Assembly: GCA_002401885.1 (NCBI GenBank)
Contig: NVUL01000014.1
Coordinates: forward strand, 1-48,962
From: SAR86 cluster bacterium
GTDB lineage: Bacteria; Pseudomonadota; Gammaproteobacteria; Pseudomonadales; Pseudohongiellaceae
Length of the DNA: 48,962 nt
Direction: 5' to 3'
This document shows, piece by piece, positions 23,429 to 32,117 of this stretch (position 1 is its first letter; each line of letters starts with the position of its first letter). The notes under the pieces were generated by a model, which was given only the letters and a program-made list of their open reading frames with translations, was not told the DNA's origin and did no database searches. Position numbers and translations under genes: made by a program.

Positions 23429-24835
23429 CTACTGACTAAGCTCTTTTGCCACTCTGTAAAGAAATTCGTACCCACCATACAACGACTCTTTCAGCAGCCT
23501 CTCGTCCTGTCCGTGTATACGCATGTCATTGCGATCCACGAACAAACCTGAAGTGCCATAGGTAGGTATTCCTGCTCGACGCATGCGAGCACCGTCAGTT
23601 GCGCCGGTAGACATGGTCGGCATTACTATGACGCCGGGCCACATAGCCTCGGTTACAGTTTCTACTGCCGCCATGATTTCTTCAGACAATGGCGAAGGAT
23701 CGGTAATGGAACCACCACCACGGTACTCCACCAAGAGTTCCGAGTTATCGACTACTGCGATCAGAGTTGCCAAGACATCCTGCGGGTCGGAGCCGGGAAG
23801 CATGCGTACATTCACGTTCGCTACCGCAGTCTGGGGCAAGGCATTCGGTGCATGGCCTCCTTCTAACAGCGTTGCTACGGCGGTGGTACGTAACTGAGCG
23901 TTGATTGCCGCTTCTGAACTCAATCTATCTAGCGAGTCTTGTGGAATCGGTGATTCGAGTAGCGCACGAAAATCAGCGGCGCGCTCACCCGTGTTAATCT
24001 CAGCCTGACGCTGAAAGCTAACGCGCATTACATCGTTGAGTTCGACCGGAAATTTGAAATCACGGATCTTTAGCAGGGCCTCGGCTAGGTCATAGATGGC
24101 ATTGTCATCTCTGGGTAGTGAGGAATGGCCGCCAGGATTCTTTGCGGTTATTCGAAATGTTGCATAGATCTTTTCGGCGATCTGAATGGTGTTTGCAAGG
24201 GGTTGACCCTCTTGCAGAAGACCGTAGCCGCCTTCATTGATTGCGAGCGCGCCTTGTATCAATCCGGGATGATTTTCCAAGAGCCAGCCGATACCGTTGC
24301 TACCGCCACTCTCTTCGTCCGAGGTTAGAGCCACGACGAAGTCTCTATCTGGAACATAACCCTCTCGCTTGAAACGTATCAGGTTCGCGATAAAGATCGC
24401 GCCCATGGCCTTGTCATCGATGGTGCCGCGGCCGTAGTAGTACTCCTCATCTTCATTGAGTACGAAGGGGTCGAGATTCCAGTCGGTACGTTCTGCGGTC
24501 ACTACATCCAGATGGGCCATCATCACGATGGGCTCCTTCGCGCCAGTGCCTCGTAGACGTACTACGACATTACCCTTGTGTGGCAAGGCGCCGCCGATGA
24601 AGATGTCTTCCGCTGGGAAACCTGCCGCCTGCAGCCACGCCGCCATGCCCTCGGCCGCGATGGTATTGTTCTCCTCTTCTACAGTAGTCTTATACTCGAT
24701 CAGCTCTTTGTAGATCTCGTACAGCAACTCCCGATCATCATCGGGGATGGTGCGCTGTGCTTGGGCAGTCTGTACGACCAGCAGGGCTGAAAGAGATAGG
24801 ATGGCTAGGAAAAGCGTATTCAATCGAATTCTCAT
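23429..24835 (-). CDS. Periplasmic M20-family metallopeptidase
   Basis: A 468-residue di-zinc exopeptidase/deacylase. Signal peptide ends near AQAQ (27). Zinc and catalytic motifs are in order: MMAHLDVV (His108, Asp110), GRGTIDDK (Asp140), SDEESGG (Glu174/175), INEGG (Glu201), NPGGHSSLP in the dimer domain, and a C-terminal HGQDER histidine. Length fits M20/M25/M40 carboxypeptidases such as CPG70 or PM20D1-like secreted members. Close spacing to the D-aminoacylase suggests joint breakdown of peptides or N-acyl amino acids in the periplasm. Specific substrate unknown. Confidence 0.92.
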   Translation of the reverse strand: MRIRLNTLFLAILSLSALLVVQTAQAQRTIPDDDRELLYEIYKELIEYKTTVEEENNTIAAEGMAAWLQAAGFPAEDIFIGGALPHKGNVVVRLRGTGAKEPIVMMAHLDVVTAERTDWNLDPFVLNEDEEYYYGRGTIDDKAMGAIFIANLIRFKREGYVPDRDFVVALTSDEESGGSNGIGWLLENHPGLIQGALAINEGGYGLLQEGQPLANTIQIAEKIYATFRITAKNPGGHSSLPRDDNAIYDLAEALLKIRDFKFPVELNDVMRVSFQRQAEINTGERAADFRALLESPIPQDSLDRLSSEAAINAQLRTTAVATLLEGGHAPNALPQTAVANVNVRMLPGSDPQDVLATLIAVVDNSELLVEYRGGGSITDPSPLSEEIMAAVETVTEAMWPGVIVMPTMSTGATDGARMRRAGIPTYGTSGLFVDRNDMRIHGQDERLLKESLYGGYEFLYRVAKELSQ

Positions 24836-24998
24836 TATCGTCTTCTCATTGTATTCGTATTGCTATTCACGAAAGGTCAATTTAACCTTACTAAGTATCG
24901 CTGCAGTTTTCTAGCATCAGGGTCTACATAAGTGGATTCTTGAACTATGAATAACGGACTCTCAGCACATAACGATCTAAACAGGACCTATTCTAGAA

Positions 24999-25421
24999 AT
25001 GCTAGTATCCATCCTCATAATTAGCGGACTCGTCGCGGTTACGGTAGTCATTCACTACGAGATGTTAAGGCTACTTTGGGTCTACATACCAACACTCAAG
25101 ATGAAACATCGGTTGAGAGTAATCATCGGTGTTTTCGGCACTATCTGTGCCCATATCATCGAAGTTTGGATATTCGGGCTCGCCTTCTATCTTATGATTA
25201 GCTATGGCGACTTCGGCACGCTGGAGGGCAGGTTCGATGGCAGCCTAACCGACGCGGTGTACTTCTCATTTACGAACTACACCACAGTAGGCTACGGCGA
25301 TATCGAACCAGGCGGGCAGCTACGCTTTCTTGCTGGCATGGAGGCTATAACAGGTCTGTCGCTTATTACCTGGTCGGCATCGTTCATGTTTATGGAGATG
25401 ATGAGATTCTGGGAAGAGTAA
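24999..25421 (+). CDS. Small two-helix potassium-channel-type protein
   Basis: A 140-residue inner-membrane protein of the Ion_trans_2 type. Hydrophobic segments at ~2-30, 44-70 and 105-130 surround a pore helix and selectivity filter TNYTTVGYGDIEP (~90-102), the canonical K+ signature. No RCK/KTN or cyclic-nucleotide domain follows, so it is a minimal pore subunit that would assemble as a tetramer. An intrinsic terminator follows at 25455-25480. Confidence 0.88.
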   Translation: MLVSILIISGLVAVTVVIHYEMLRLLWVYIPTLKMKHRLRVIIGVFGTICAHIIEVWIFGLAFYLMISYGDFGTLEGRFDGSLTDAVYFSFTNYTTVGYGDIEPGGQLRFLAGMEAITGLSLITWSASFMFMEMMRFWEE

Positions 25422-25454
25422 TCGGCTAGCACGACAGAGAAAATTGAATTAAAT

Positions 25455-25480
25455 AAAAAGGGGCCAACTGGCCCCTTTTT
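25455..25480. terminator. Bidirectional intrinsic terminator
   Basis: A perfect 11-bp stem AAAAAGGGGCC / GGCCCCTTTTT with a 4-base loop between the K+ channel gene and the convergent PDxxGxW gene. Confidence 0.9.
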
Positions 25481-25504
25481 ATTTACGAGTCTGTAACGAG
25501 CTGA

Positions 25505-26494
25505 CTACTGCTCATCCATCTCCAGTCGGCGTGCACCGGCCAAGATGCCGGGCAGACCGTAGTTACCTTCATGGCAGGCATATTCGTAGGGCTGAGTGTC
25601 TGTCGCATTGAAAGCCATCTCGCCGCTCCAAGCTTCGGTATAGAAAATTGGATCTCTGACCTCAAACTCATACAGGACCTGCTCATCGGAGAAGCGACTA
25701 AAACGCTCAATCACTACTCCTTGGTCTGACAGCGCCGCAATATTGCGTGGCGCCTGCTGTGGGTGCAGGTTTCTAGTCTCGACCACCAACACATCGCCAT
25801 CCCAATGCGCGACCGAATCACCCAGCCAAGGCTTCCAGGCATCTGGACGGTGATCTTTGTCGATAGGAATGATGCGCGCGTCGTGCGCCATCTCCACCAT
25901 GATCATTACATAGTCGTCTGTCTGCACGATCTGGTACATGTTGTTGTACAGCACATTGTTCATGGGCGGACCACCGGTGCTACCGAATCCGATGATGCAG
26001 CGCTCACCAAGCGCGCGTCCTTCTGGGCCATCATTACCGGAAAATTTGGCGCGATTTTCCTGGCGCAGTCTATTTCCCTCTTCGGAATAGGGTATGCGTC
26101 CGTTCTCGGGATAGGTGATCCATGAGGTGCGATACTCGCCTTTGACGTAGCCAAATGCGGAACCTGGGTCTACCCAGAATGCGTTATATCCGCGGCCCTG
26201 CCCGAGATCTTTCCCCGATGGCAGTTCGCCCTGTACCTGATTGTCATCGGTAGCCTGACGTACGTTCTGATGATGATTCGCCGTGAGTTCCCCAAGTTCC
26301 TCTAGGGAAATAGTGAGTCCGACCTCCTCATAATTGCTGGAACGCTGCATCGTGGTCAATGAGGCATTGGTCCAGAAGCCCTGCAGATCGGGCTTGCCTG
26401 AGGCGGTTCTCGCTGGCTCGTAATTTTCGGCGGCCATTGCTGAACTGCTTAGAATAATTGCAGCAATGGTGATTAGTTTCTTGACCGTAATCAT
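25505..26494 (-). CDS. Secreted PDxxGxW-family protein, paralogue 2
   Basis: A 329-residue exported protein: signal peptide to SAMAAE, then ARTASGKPDLQGFWTNASL. It shares most of its length with the protein at 3024-3980: ERCIIGFGS, SVAHWDGDVLVVETRN, VIERFSRFSDEQVLYEFEV, DPIFYTEAWSGEMAF, EYACHEGNYGLPGILAGAR. GGAGAA upstream of the ATG supports the start. Function is unknown. The conserved HWDGD/VVET and CHEGNY blocks suggest a common binding site. It stands as a single gene between terminators and the divergent sigma factor. Confidence 0.85.
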   Translation of the reverse strand: MITVKKLITIAAIILSSSAMAAENYEPARTASGKPDLQGFWTNASLTTMQRSSNYEEVGLTISLEELGELTANHHQNVRQATDDNQVQGELPSGKDLGQGRGYNAFWVDPGSAFGYVKGEYRTSWITYPENGRIPYSEEGNRLRQENRAKFSGNDGPEGRALGERCIIGFGSTGGPPMNNVLYNNMYQIVQTDDYVMIMVEMAHDARIIPIDKDHRPDAWKPWLGDSVAHWDGDVLVVETRNLHPQQAPRNIAALSDQGVVIERFSRFSDEQVLYEFEVRDPIFYTEAWSGEMAFNATDTQPYEYACHEGNYGLPGILAGARRLEMDEQ

Positions 26495-26742
26495 TGTGTT
26501 AGTTCTCCGTTAGACCGAATTTCCAGCCTTGCGATCTAGTTTGATAGCTGTGTAGATGTAAGCTATTGAAATTAAACCACCACTTTACATTAATCAAGCG
26601 CTATTCGGCCAGCGGCGCAGGCCATTGCACTCAACTTTGATCTGGCCTTGGTTGCCATGAGAGCGTACTGGTAGACTGGCAATCGCTACACTGCCTGAAC
26701 CGATAGCGGAACACGGCCGACCTGTATTATCGAGTAACTACT

Positions 26743-27285
26743 ATGCGCGACCTGAAAGAACGCAGTTTCAACGAATGGCTTGTAATCGAGAGCCAACGGG
26801 GAAAGAAAGACGCGTTTAATACATTGATTAAAAATTGGGAACAGCGCTACTTCTTGTACGCCTTGAACCGGCTGAAGAGCAGAGAGGCGGCTAAAGATGT
26901 GACACAGGAAAGCTTGATCTCCATCAGCAAGGGACTGCGCAAGTTGGACGACCCTGTCACCTATCCGAAATGGAGTTTTCGCATAGTGGAGAGGCGCTGC
27001 ATGGACTGGCTACGCAAGACGATACGGGAGCGCGAGTTTATTCAAACGCAGGAAGTACTGCCAGAGATTCCAGTTCGCGACGGCATCGAAGACAAGCTAA
27101 CCGTCGAACAACTATTGTCGAAGATGGATTCCAGATTAGCATCGATTCTAAGGCTCTACTATCTGGAAGCATTGACGATTCAGGAAATAGCCGAGGTCAC
27201 TAACGTGCCGAGTGGCACCGTGAAGTCCCGACTTTTTTACGCACGCAAGATGATGACAAAATTATTGGAGATTGATCATGAGTAA
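26743..27285 (+). CDS. ECF-type RNA polymerase sigma factor
   Basis: A 180-residue sigma-70 family regulator with region 2 (~22-90: DAFNTLIKNWEQRYFLYAL, EAAKDVTQESLISISKGL, KWSFRIVERRCMDWLRK) and region 4 (~118-172: LLSKMDSRLASILRLYYLE, TIQEIAEVTNVPSGTVKSRL). Region 3 is absent, as in ECF sigmas. Its stop overlaps the start of the DUF6768 membrane gene by 8 bases, so the membrane protein is the likely partner or anti-sigma. The upstream 248 bases hold no gene. Confidence 0.92.
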   Translation: MRDLKERSFNEWLVIESQRGKKDAFNTLIKNWEQRYFLYALNRLKSREAAKDVTQESLISISKGLRKLDDPVTYPKWSFRIVERRCMDWLRKTIREREFIQTQEVLPEIPVRDGIEDKLTVEQLLSKMDSRLASILRLYYLEALTIQEIAEVTNVPSGTVKSRLFYARKMMTKLLEIDHE

Positions 27286-27655
27286 TATTGACGAGCAGAT
27301 CCGCAACGCTCTAGCGGACGAGGATCAGAAAGCCACAGATGAAATCGACGACGGCGCCGGCCTTTTCGAATTGATAGGCCTCACCTTCACGGGGAAACAA
27401 GCGTGGCTAAGCTACTACATGTATTTTTGGGGGCTAGTCGTAACAGCTGCGCTTGTCTACTTCGTAATTCAGTATCTGGGTACTTCTGATATTAAATCCA
27501 GCCTCAACTGGGCACTGTTGATACTGGGCTGTTGCTTCTTTATCACCATGCTAAAAATACTAGGCTGGCAGCAAATACAGAAGGCAGAGCTGATGCGTGA
27601 GATCAAACGACTCGAGATGCGCATCATGTTAGTTTCAGAACAAAATCAAAGGTAA
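27278..27655 (+). CDS. DUF6768-family membrane protein, likely sigma-factor partner
   Basis: A 125-residue protein with an acidic N-terminus (IDEQIRNALADEDQKATDEI), GLFELIGLTFTGKQAWLSYY, two transmembrane helices (~47-66 and ~75-95) and a charged C-terminal helix (EIKRLEMRIML). The pattern fits DUF6768 proteins commonly encoded next to ECF sigma genes. The start at 27278 gives an ATGAGTAA overlap with the sigma stop; codons from 27272 are an alternative. It has no zinc-binding anti-sigma motif (HxxxCxxC), so regulation of the sigma factor is inferred from position only. It ends one base from the convergent CapA gene. Confidence 0.8.
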   Translation: MSNIDEQIRNALADEDQKATDEIDDGAGLFELIGLTFTGKQAWLSYYMYFWGLVVTAALVYFVIQYLGTSDIKSSLNWALLILGCCFFITMLKILGWQQIQKAELMREIKRLEMRIMLVSEQNQR

Positions 27656-27656
27656 A

Positions 27657-29066
27657 TTAGGGTCTGATAATACCTATATTTCCGACGATTTGAATTTCAG
27701 TGCCGAGCGGCGCAGACAATTCCTGAAGGCGACGCAAGATGCGCTGGGCAATGTCCGGAGGCGAGATTCGAGGTATTCCCCGCTGCGCCAGTTTCTGCTC
27801 ATCATAGCGCGCATCTACCGGATGAATTCGAACTTCCTTGAGCCTGCCACCTTCGTATTCATTTATCGCGATGATGCTTTCAAACTTTACCGGGAATTCT
27901 GCGTTCGCCGGCCCTATACTGCGCTGCGGATCTCCCCGCCCCGCTAGACCAATCACATCCATCTGCCGAATGAATTCGCCTAGACCATAGAATATGGGTC
28001 GATCGTTGTAGATCTCTATACCACGCAGAGCATGCACCCCCGTGCCTTGAAATAGATCTGCACCATTATCGATTGCGGCATGTGCAAATTCGGGCAAATA
28101 ATCGGCTATGCTGGGGTTAGTATCGATATGCTCCGCCTCGGGGATACCTTCGCCACGATAACCTCCAGTTGTTTCCAGAAAATGATGCGCGTGAATCGCC
28201 ACCGTGATGAAGTCAGATTTAATCTTGCCCTCTCTGACTGAAGCCAGAGTATCGGTGAGGTCCTGCTGGTGCATTTCATAATGATAGTAAGGCTCGGTGA
28301 CTCCAAGTGGCGCTTTACGGAACTGATTACCTATAAAGGCGATATCAGAATCGGTATTCGCACCTCTGGCGTAGAAACCTGTGCCATTGGGAAAGCTATC
28401 GCGCAAGCTCTGCAAGGCATCCCAGTTTTCCTCCGGCAACATGAAAAATCGATTCACTCTGAGCGAGGCAATACCACCCGTACCAGGCCATTCACCACGC
28501 GCCGGTTGCGCCCTGGGGTTGTGATCTGATACAGCTACCATGCCGACACGGCCTCCAGGGCTACTGTAAAATCGCGCCGCCCTCGCGGCCCAATAACTGT
28601 CTCCATAGCCGGCATATTGCAGACCAACCCGATCAAGATGCTTGCTGGTCTCCACGAGTCCACCGGGCCCGAAATCATTTGCATGGTTGTTGGGTCGCGA
28701 CACAATATCGAAACCCATTTTCTTAACCCATTCGGCAACCAGAGGCTCTCCACCGAATCCGCCTCCGGACGTTCCCTTAAACGTACGACCGTCGATGATA
28801 TTGCCTTCCAGATTTCCCGTTGTTGCGTCAGCCCCTTGTGTGAGTTCCACAATCGCGCGGAATCCTGGATCACTCATCATATGATCGAGTGGATAGGCAA
28901 TGATGATGTCACCTACTACCGCTATCGTAAAACCATCATCGACAGTCGTGGCTAGCTGTTCGGCGATCAGCTCCTGCGCCTGAGTATTGATACTGCTGAG
29001 CATAATTAATGGCGCTGCCAATATGAGCACCAAACGAAGTCTGCAATTTTCATAATTTCTAGTCAT
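27657..29066 (-). CDS. Exported CapA-family (metallophosphatase-fold) protein
   Basis: A 469-residue protein of the CapA/PGA_cap family. Signal peptide to about NTQAQ (30), then metal-site blocks FTIAVVGDIIIAYPL, TGNLEGNII, RPNNHANDFGPGGL, FITVAIHAHHF and GTGVHALRGIEIYNDRPIFYGLGEF. The family is named for poly-gamma-glutamate capsule synthesis, but CapB, CapC and CapE are absent here, so a capsule role is doubtful; many solitary homologues act as exported phosphoesterase-like proteins of unknown substrate. AGCGGAA upstream of the ATG serves as ribosome site. Confidence 0.88.
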   Translation of the reverse strand: MTRNYENCRLRLVLILAAPLIMLSSINTQAQELIAEQLATTVDDGFTIAVVGDIIIAYPLDHMMSDPGFRAIVELTQGADATTGNLEGNIIDGRTFKGTSGGGFGGEPLVAEWVKKMGFDIVSRPNNHANDFGPGGLVETSKHLDRVGLQYAGYGDSYWAARAARFYSSPGGRVGMVAVSDHNPRAQPARGEWPGTGGIASLRVNRFFMLPEENWDALQSLRDSFPNGTGFYARGANTDSDIAFIGNQFRKAPLGVTEPYYHYEMHQQDLTDTLASVREGKIKSDFITVAIHAHHFLETTGGYRGEGIPEAEHIDTNPSIADYLPEFAHAAIDNGADLFQGTGVHALRGIEIYNDRPIFYGLGEFIRQMDVIGLAGRGDPQRSIGPANAEFPVKFESIIAINEYEGGRLKEVRIHPVDARYDEQKLAQRGIPRISPPDIAQRILRRLQELSAPLGTEIQIVGNIGIIRP

Positions 29067-29150
29067 GGTCTATTTCCGCTTCTGCTTTTTTTAGAGCAAT
29101 CAATAGTTATAGCCCGGCGAATCATCTGCAATCACCGCCGTTGTTCCAGG

Positions 29151-31421
29151 CTAATAGAGCTTGTTTATCGGCGAAGGCCCGAACGACCTCCACGTACCCT
29201 GATGTCTCGACCCGCTACTATCACCCCGCGACCAATCGCAGACTCCTTCGGGAAATACATTCAACAGCTGCTGGTACTCATCGGTTGTATAAGAGATTGC
29301 ATAGTCGGCTAGATCGATAGGCTTTAACTGGCAACTCACAATATCATTTGCTAACGGCGCGCCAGCAACCAGCCTCGGCGTTTGATAGCTAGGATAGAGT
29401 TGACCGCAGCGCGACCCGGAATTAAATTCCAACGGCTCTTCGACTAATTCAATAGTCTCTCCAGTAGTATCCCAACAGCTATCAAGGAGGCCCGCCGGCT
29501 TATTGCGTACGACTCGCAATGCCGGATCAGGCTCTAGGCTGTCGGCTTGAATATTTCGAATCCAATAGCCCATCTGACGAAATAGATTTCCCAGGTCATC
29601 CTGCCCCTCGGTGAAGTCCCACTGACCACCTACCTGCATCACATGGTTGTCCGCATGGCCGTTCGCGTTAACCAGCCGCTGTCGCGTCGAGAACTGGTGC
29701 ACGATCATGTGGATGTCACCGCCCTCCCGATGATCGTTGTAGGTTCGGTAGTCGATAACAGGCGTCGCGGCTAATCCCGCCCCCCCATAGAGGATTCTTC
29801 CTGACTCTATCGCACGTTTATTAGCTTGTGAATCCGCTCGGTGCCGCTCTGGCACATGATTCATGTCATGGTCGAAGCCACCGATGCCCTGATTCAAGTC
29901 TAGGAACTGCTGCGCCGTGATAGCGCTTTGATTCAATGCTAACAAACCGTACTGTACGCCGACGTTATCAAGTGGCCGTTGCGCCAACTTCTGCGCCGGA
30001 TCGAAAGGATTCGCGGTGGTTCCATACACATTGACGGTATGGTCATAGACAGTTGCACGGATTCCGCCAGGACTTTCTATCGAATACAGTTCTTCCTGCA
30101 ATGCCGGAATGCTGATCTCACCGCCCTGCTCCTCTAAGGGCGTTTCGATGTTATAAAGTGGGTCCAAGCGCGCCGCACCGCGACTCAGATTAGCAATAGA
30201 CTCCCAGACACCAAAGCCTGACACAGCGCGCTGTTGCTCCTGAGTAAATGTTTCCACATCAAGCGCACTAAAGTAGTTATGCAGCAATCGCGCGTCAGCG
30301 AGTGTAAAGATGGTCGCAGTCGTAACATCGGGAAAGCTAGAAGAGACGATGATGCCATCGAACACGCCGGGGTAGTTGTCGGCTGTTTGGTGCGACTGAT
30401 AGGAACCGCCCGAGGCGCCAGTTGCAATCGTGTAGTCCGGCTCACCATAGTGTTCGATGAAACGTTCTTTCACCATGATATGTGTCTCGGAGGCTAGCAA
30501 GTCATTGCAGTTCTGGCCGAATACGTTCAGCGTCGCTGATGTCAGCGCATAGCCCTGTTCGAATAGGCCGCGGCGCATTACACCGCCGGTCCTATCTCCC
30601 TGCTGATGCCAACCGGCACGACAACCGCCGCCATGGGTATACACCAACTTGCCATTCCAGTTGGAACTGCGGTTCCATGGGTCCAGAAAGCGGGAGCCAT
30701 CAAGCGGATTGTGCAGCATGGCTATCTCATAAATCGCCCGGTTCACCGTGCCCGTTTCGACTCGCACAATGTAGGGCGCATCGACCTGACCCATGACAGT
30801 AATTAAACCCATGTCCTCCGGCGGTGAGATTTCGGCTTCAAGAGGCAAGGGCTTGAACACCTCATCCAGAATTGACCAATAAACGTAGTCAACACGCGTT
30901 GGAATCGTGCAGTTCGAATCCAGCGCGCTTCCCAGTGACTCTCCTGCCACTGTCTCGAATTGTTCGGTCTGACAAACGTAGGGCTGCTCGTGAGGCCCAG
31001 AAATGATGGGTCCGCTCTGTGGATAGTTAGTCAGCGTGAGCGACTCGCTCAGCTGTTGGTTACTCTGCTCGACTAATAAAGTGCTGTCCCCTTCTGGAAT
31101 GTCCGTCAGCAAGGCTTGCAGCGTTGTGGCTGCGGTCTCCCTGAAGCGGTCGCTAATATCGCTACCGTTGAGGCTCATCAAAAGCTGTGTCGAGTTGACC
31201 GATGCACCAATTGTGACCTCTACCAGCACATCACCTCCGGTGATCAGCCAAGGCTTGGTAGATACTGTTCGCAGCCGAATCCCCATGTCGTTACTTTGTT
31301 CGATGCTATCCTGTTCGGCACCTCCTGCATCACCACTTGCTGAAGTTGCGATAGCCTCTTCAGTCGAACAAGACAGCAATACGCCGCTTAGAATCAAACA
31401 AAGCAGTGCTCTAAATCGCAT
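29151..31421 (-). CDS. DUF6351-family lipoprotein, alpha/beta-hydrolase fold
   Basis: A 756-residue envelope protein. The start at 31421 (MRFRALLCLILSGVLLSC) gives a lipobox with Cys18; the 58 codons upstream to 31595 look non-coding. An N-terminal Ig-like region (TVSTKPWLITGGDVLVEVT, LLMSLNGSDISDRF) precedes the catalytic-looking part: YTHGGGCRAGWHQQG, LNVFGQNCNDLLASE, a nucleophile-elbow TGASGGSYQSHQTADNYPG and SSFPDVTTAT. These match DUF6351, related in pattern to tannase/feruloyl-esterase-like secreted hydrolases. Several Cys could form disulfides. Esterase activity is inferred. Confidence 0.87.
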   Translation of the reverse strand: MRFRALLCLILSGVLLSCSTEEAIATSASGDAGGAEQDSIEQSNDMGIRLRTVSTKPWLITGGDVLVEVTIGASVNSTQLLMSLNGSDISDRFRETAATTLQALLTDIPEGDSTLLVEQSNQQLSESLTLTNYPQSGPIISGPHEQPYVCQTEQFETVAGESLGSALDSNCTIPTRVDYVYWSILDEVFKPLPLEAEISPPEDMGLITVMGQVDAPYIVRVETGTVNRAIYEIAMLHNPLDGSRFLDPWNRSSNWNGKLVYTHGGGCRAGWHQQGDRTGGVMRRGLFEQGYALTSATLNVFGQNCNDLLASETHIMVKERFIEHYGEPDYTIATGASGGSYQSHQTADNYPGVFDGIIVSSSFPDVTTATIFTLADARLLHNYFSALDVETFTQEQQRAVSGFGVWESIANLSRGAARLDPLYNIETPLEEQGGEISIPALQEELYSIESPGGIRATVYDHTVNVYGTTANPFDPAQKLAQRPLDNVGVQYGLLALNQSAITAQQFLDLNQGIGGFDHDMNHVPERHRADSQANKRAIESGRILYGGAGLAATPVIDYRTYNDHREGGDIHMIVHQFSTRQRLVNANGHADNHVMQVGGQWDFTEGQDDLGNLFRQMGYWIRNIQADSLEPDPALRVVRNKPAGLLDSCWDTTGETIELVEEPLEFNSGSRCGQLYPSYQTPRLVAGAPLANDIVSCQLKPIDLADYAISYTTDEYQQLLNVFPEGVCDWSRGDSSGSRHQGTWRSFGPSPINKLY

Positions 31422-31670
31422 ATTAATTGAGCACAATCTTAGAGCTGACTTAGTCGAGAAACTAGTGAGCGGCTTAGCCAAAAGACTAGGGAGAGACATG
31501 AGCGCATTCCTCAAGAGTGAGGCGTTATTCTGGCCAGCATTGAAGCCAATGTAAAGCAATCGCGACCTTGCAATGAAGCGTACTACTTCTACCAAAAGCA
31601 GTGTTAGAATTGACGCTCGACGAACTGAGACATTAGTCGAGTAAGTGCGGCAAATTTACAGGTATGGAAT

Positions 31671-32117
31671 ATGGATGATAAGAATTCGATTAAGATGGTT
31701 GAAGTGGAAAAAGACGGCAAAGTAATAGAAGTTGCCCTCGATAAGAAATGCTCAAAGTGTAAGAAATCTATTTGTTGTAACTCGATTAATCAGAAGATCC
31801 CTGCTCCGAAAACCAAGGAAGATTTTGACCACCTGCTCTGGCAGGTATCTCATGAAGGTATCAATATTTTCAAAGATGCCGATGGCTGGTTTCTACACAT
31901 AGAGACAAACTGCAGTCACTTGCTGCCACATGGTGTTTGCGGTATCTATGATACCCGCCCCTGGGTATGTCGCGAATATGACAACGACTTTTGTGAGTTT
32001 GATGAATCCATCAAAGATGCGAGCGAATTATTCTTCTCCACGCACAAGAAGCTAGAGAAATACTGTCGCAAACGATTTAAGAAATGGGATAAGCGCTTCA
32101 AGATTTATGAGAGCTAA
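31671..32117 (+). CDS. YkgJ-family cysteine-cluster protein
   Basis: A 148-residue cytoplasmic protein with the CxxCxxxxCC metal-binding arrangement (C27, C30, C35, C36), plus later cysteines in NCSHLLPHGVCGIYDTRPWVC and DFCEF, the PF03692 (YkgJ) layout. Family members bind zinc or an iron-sulfur cluster; the role is unknown. The C-terminus is very basic (YCRKRFKKWDKRFK). A ribosome site AGGT precedes the ATG. It overlaps the next gene by 11 bases. Confidence 0.88.
   Translation: MDDKNSIKMVEVEKDGKVIEVALDKKCSKCKKSICCNSINQKIPAPKTKEDFDHLLWQVSHEGINIFKDADGWFLHIETNCSHLLPHGVCGIYDTRPWVCREYDNDFCEFDESIKDASELFFSTHKKLEKYCRKRFKKWDKRFKIYES

Noticed and set aside
31036..31554. 172-codon plus-strand frame opposite DUF6351
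   Set aside because: Antisense shadow of the N-terminal region and leader of the lipoprotein gene; no ribosome site or motif.
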